Origin: an uncultured Spirochaetales bacterium
GTDB taxonomy: Bacteria > Spirochaetota > Spirochaetia > Sphaerochaetales > Sphaerochaetaceae
DNA: 61,953 nucleotides
Assembly (NCBI GenBank): GCA_949287505.1
Contig: CASEGX010000045.1
Span: 1-61,953 of the forward strand
Direction: 5' to 3'
The position numbers and the translations under genes were made by a program. Positions 60,410 to 61,953 of this stretch are shown in pieces. Below the pieces are notes generated by a model. It was not told the DNA's origin. It did not search any database and was given only the letters and a program-made list of their open reading frames with translations. The stretch's first letter is position 1, and every line of letters begins with the position of its first letter.

Positions 60410-61088
60410 TGGTTCCTTCAAATGGTCTTTCTTCGAGAATCGCTCTGGTGTTATCGATGTTTCTTCCATCTGCTGCGATTACAGTCATTCCGCTTTCCTC
60501 TGCAAGCCTGGAAGCTATCGGATCGAATGGAGCGTTCAGACCGGGGTTCCATTCATCTCCTACCATGGCTCTGAAGTCCTTCCAGGAGATATGGTCAATC
60601 GGTTTTGCATCGGGATTCTTTCTGGGATCATCAGTGTAGACTTTCTTTATATTAGACAGATTGATGACCTTCTTTCCTCCGAAGCGCCTTGCAAGGTATA
60701 CAGCATCCGTATCTGTTGAGAATCCGGGTTTCCACCCTCCTGCGACAAGGATCCTTCCCGAGAATGTCACCGCAGGGTCTGTCGGATCCGTGACCACATC
60801 GTCGCTGCAGTACTCATTGAACACAGCTTTCAGAAGCATTGCGTTCATATGTGTTGCCTTTATTCCCAGCCAGTCCTGAAGTGCTGTCGGGGCATCGGGA
60901 TTTATTCTGCGTAATGCATCCTGATAGACACGGGCTGGAGCACCACCTCCCGCTACAAAAACAAGCTTCTCCTCAGGATTCGCCTCAAGATGCGAGGCGA
61001 TCATCGCCTTGAATGATGAGAGGAAAGAGTAATCGACTTTGTCCGGAGAGATTATTGAACCTCCGACCGATAATACTGTGAGTTTCAT
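60396..61088 (-). CDS. pyrH: UMP kinase, archaeal type
   Basis: A 230-residue amino-acid-kinase-fold protein: LSVGGSIISPDKVDYSFL, FVAGGGAPARVYQDALRRI, NAMLLKAVFNEY, ILVAGGWKPGFSTDTDAVYLA, and the YTDDPRKNPDAKPIDHISW region. These match the archaeal-type UMP kinase subgroup found also in spirochaetes rather than the E. coli PyrH form. It converts UMP to UDP in pyrimidine nucleotide synthesis. It is likely the only pyrH, though that cannot be seen from one window. Confidence 0.88.
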   Translation of the reverse strand: MKLTVLSVGGSIISPDKVDYSFLSSFKAMIASHLEANPEEKLVFVAGGGAPARVYQDALRRINPDAPTALQDWLGIKATHMNAMLLKAVFNEYCSDDVVTDPTDPAVTFSGRILVAGGWKPGFSTDTDAVYLARRFGGKKVINLSNIKKVYTDDPRKNPDAKPIDHISWKDFRAMVGDEWNPGLNAPFDPIASRLAEESGMTVIAADGRNIDNTRAILEERPFEGTIISL

Positions 61089-61155
61089 GGATTCATTCTA
61101 CAAAAGTTTGCCATAGCTGTCACTCACGGCGTATATCTATCAGGAGGTAAACCCA

Positions 61156-61587
61156 TTGAACGATTTGAATAGCATACTCATTGAGGGTACGTTACTGGAT
61201 GATCCGAAGAGAATCATGCTCGCGGATACGCAATCCGATATCCGTCTTGTCAAGTTTGACATTGCGAACAACAGGTATTATCTGGACAGGAATGGAGAGA
61301 AGGCAAAGGAGACAGTCTTCATCTCCGTTCAGTGCTGGGGAGAGCTTGGGGAGAAGTGTATTGAACGGATTTCAAAGGGAATGAAAGTAAGGACTGTCGG
61401 ACGGCTCAGGCTATGCCGGTGGGTATCCAGTGATGGCACCACACGGCGCGTGATTGAGATTGTAGCTAACCATCTTGAGTTCAGGAGGCCGAAAACAGGC
61501 TCTGCCCAGATGAAGACCGAGATTCTGGAAGATACATCAAATGATGCTGACAAGACAGGGGAGTCGGAGGTCTTCTATTCGTTTTAG
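61156..61587 (+). CDS. ssb: Single-stranded DNA-binding protein
   Basis: A 143-residue SSB with an OB fold from the N-terminus (NSILIEGTLLDDPKRI, VKFDIANNRYY, ETVFISVQCWGELGEKCIER, MKVRTVGRLRL). The C-terminal tip is GESEVFYSF, not the usual acidic DDDIPF, although it keeps a final phenylalanine after acidic residues. It starts at TTG behind a strong GGAGG. It binds ssDNA in replication and repair; a paralogue elsewhere is possible. Confidence 0.9.
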   Translation: MNDLNSILIEGTLLDDPKRIMLADTQSDIRLVKFDIANNRYYLDRNGEKAKETVFISVQCWGELGEKCIERISKGMKVRTVGRLRLCRWVSSDGTTRRVIEIVANHLEFRRPKTGSAQMKTEILEDTSNDADKTGESEVFYSF

Positions 61588-61591
61588 CTGG

Positions 61592-61609
61592 GGCTGCCAG
61601 AAGGCAGCC
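61592..61609. terminator. Hairpin between ssb and the convergent partial gene
   Basis: Perfect stem GGCTGCC/GGCAGCC with loop AGAA, flanked by CTGGG and CCCAG that could extend it. The T runs are weak on both strands (TTAACCC on plus). Confidence 0.5.
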
Positions 61610-61951
61610 TTAACCCAGCATCTGAGGAGGAAGCTCCCCTATGGGAACCAGGTCTGTGATATCGAGGCCATTGATGATGATGGTCCGGGTAATCTCGAAA
61701 TCGTCAAATGATCCATTGACAGTGGCATTGTTGCTGACAACGTATTTCACGCCATCGATTATTGCGACAATATACTCTGACACCTCGCAGAAATAATTGC
61801 TTTCATCTCCCCTTGATACGCTTTTCCCGTCATTTTTAAGGAATTTATTCCCTGTCACGGGATCAACATATTCATTTTTCAGCGTCAAAGTCACTGTTTG
61901 TGTCTGGCTATCCACGGCAAAATCCCAGTACTCATTCATGTTTTCTGCCAT
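61610..61951 (-). CDS. Protein of unknown function, possibly incomplete at the window edge
   Basis: At least 113 residues are visible, from an ATG at the very edge (61951) to the stop at 61610; the true start may lie beyond the window. The sequence is rich in beta-type residues and polar (QTVTLTLKNEYVDPVTGNKF, YIVAIIDGVKYVVSNNATVN) and ends ITDLVPIGELPPQMLG. No signal, membrane segment or known domain is seen. It converges with ssb. Confidence 0.5.
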   Translation of the reverse strand: MAENMNEYWDFAVDSQTQTVTLTLKNEYVDPVTGNKFLKNDGKSVSRGDESNYFCEVSEYIVAIIDGVKYVVSNNATVNGSFDDFEITRTIIINGLDITDLVPIGELPPQMLG

Positions 61952-61953
61952 GT

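Overview
The window reads as a chromosomal segment of a host- or sediment-associated spirochaete, most likely in or near the Sphaerochaetaceae/Treponemataceae. The reasons are an archaeal-type UMP kinase, a eukaryote-type hexokinase, a long (505 aa) serine hydroxymethyltransferase, a CBS-containing family II pyrophosphatase, many sugar ABC transporters, and both outer-membrane-like proteins and lipoproteins. This placement is inferred from protein families, not from a marker-gene comparison. Coding density is very high: genes often overlap by 4 nt, and several convergent pairs overlap or abut.

Layout. 1-0.6 kb: 3' end of an IS200/IS605-type TnpB gene. 0.7-3 kb: a three-gene NitT/TauT-like ABC importer. 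3-4.1 kb: ychF. 4.2-7.5 kb (minus): an aminosugar/mannose-type operon of ROK kinase, GntR regulator and an extended phosphomannose isomerase, divergent from a HAD phosphatase. 8.3-14 kb: rpsD, a lipoprotein, a secreted Fn3-like protein, topA, a flavodoxin and tRNA-Arg(CCU). 14.3-19 kb: a complete branched-chain amino-acid importer (livJHMGF). 19-25 kb: a GH2 mannosidase-like protein without catalytic residues, a CBS-ACT protein, an Smr protein with repeated peptide motifs, infA and glyA.

25-31 kb: a sugar ABC importer whose binding-protein gene is separated from its two permease genes by an opposite-strand 808-aa putative glycan-active gene. 30.8-35.5 kb: a tight operon of dihydropyrimidinase, a HAD-cytidine deaminase fusion, a phospholipase-D-like lipoprotein and two envelope proteins. 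35.7-44.8 kb: a galactonate/galactoside operon (IclR, DgoD, KDPGal aldolase, KDG-type kinase, ABC importer, GH35 beta-galactosidase) followed by a paralogous IclR gene. These genes form a plausible route from galactosides or galactonate to pyruvate and glyceraldehyde-3-phosphate. 45.7-53.6 kb: rpiB, CBS-pyrophosphatase, rel-prmC-prfA-sbcB and a histidine-tailed NifX-like protein. 53.7-62 kb: an MFS carrier, hexokinase, pyridoxal-type kinase, MTA/SAH nucleosidase-like protein, patatin, radical SAM enzyme, UMP kinase, SSB and a partial unknown gene.

The most notable signals are the catalytically stripped GH2 protein, the Smr protein with six copies of an SFxxIL..(Y/F)E-like motif, the HAD-cytidine deaminase fusion in a pyrimidine/envelope operon, a near-perfect 27-bp palindrome in front of the galactonate IclR gene, and a set of six genes with no Shine-Dalgarno sequence whose -10 box lies 6-10 nt before the start codon. 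I found no CRISPR array, prophage, rRNA or riboswitch that I could support.
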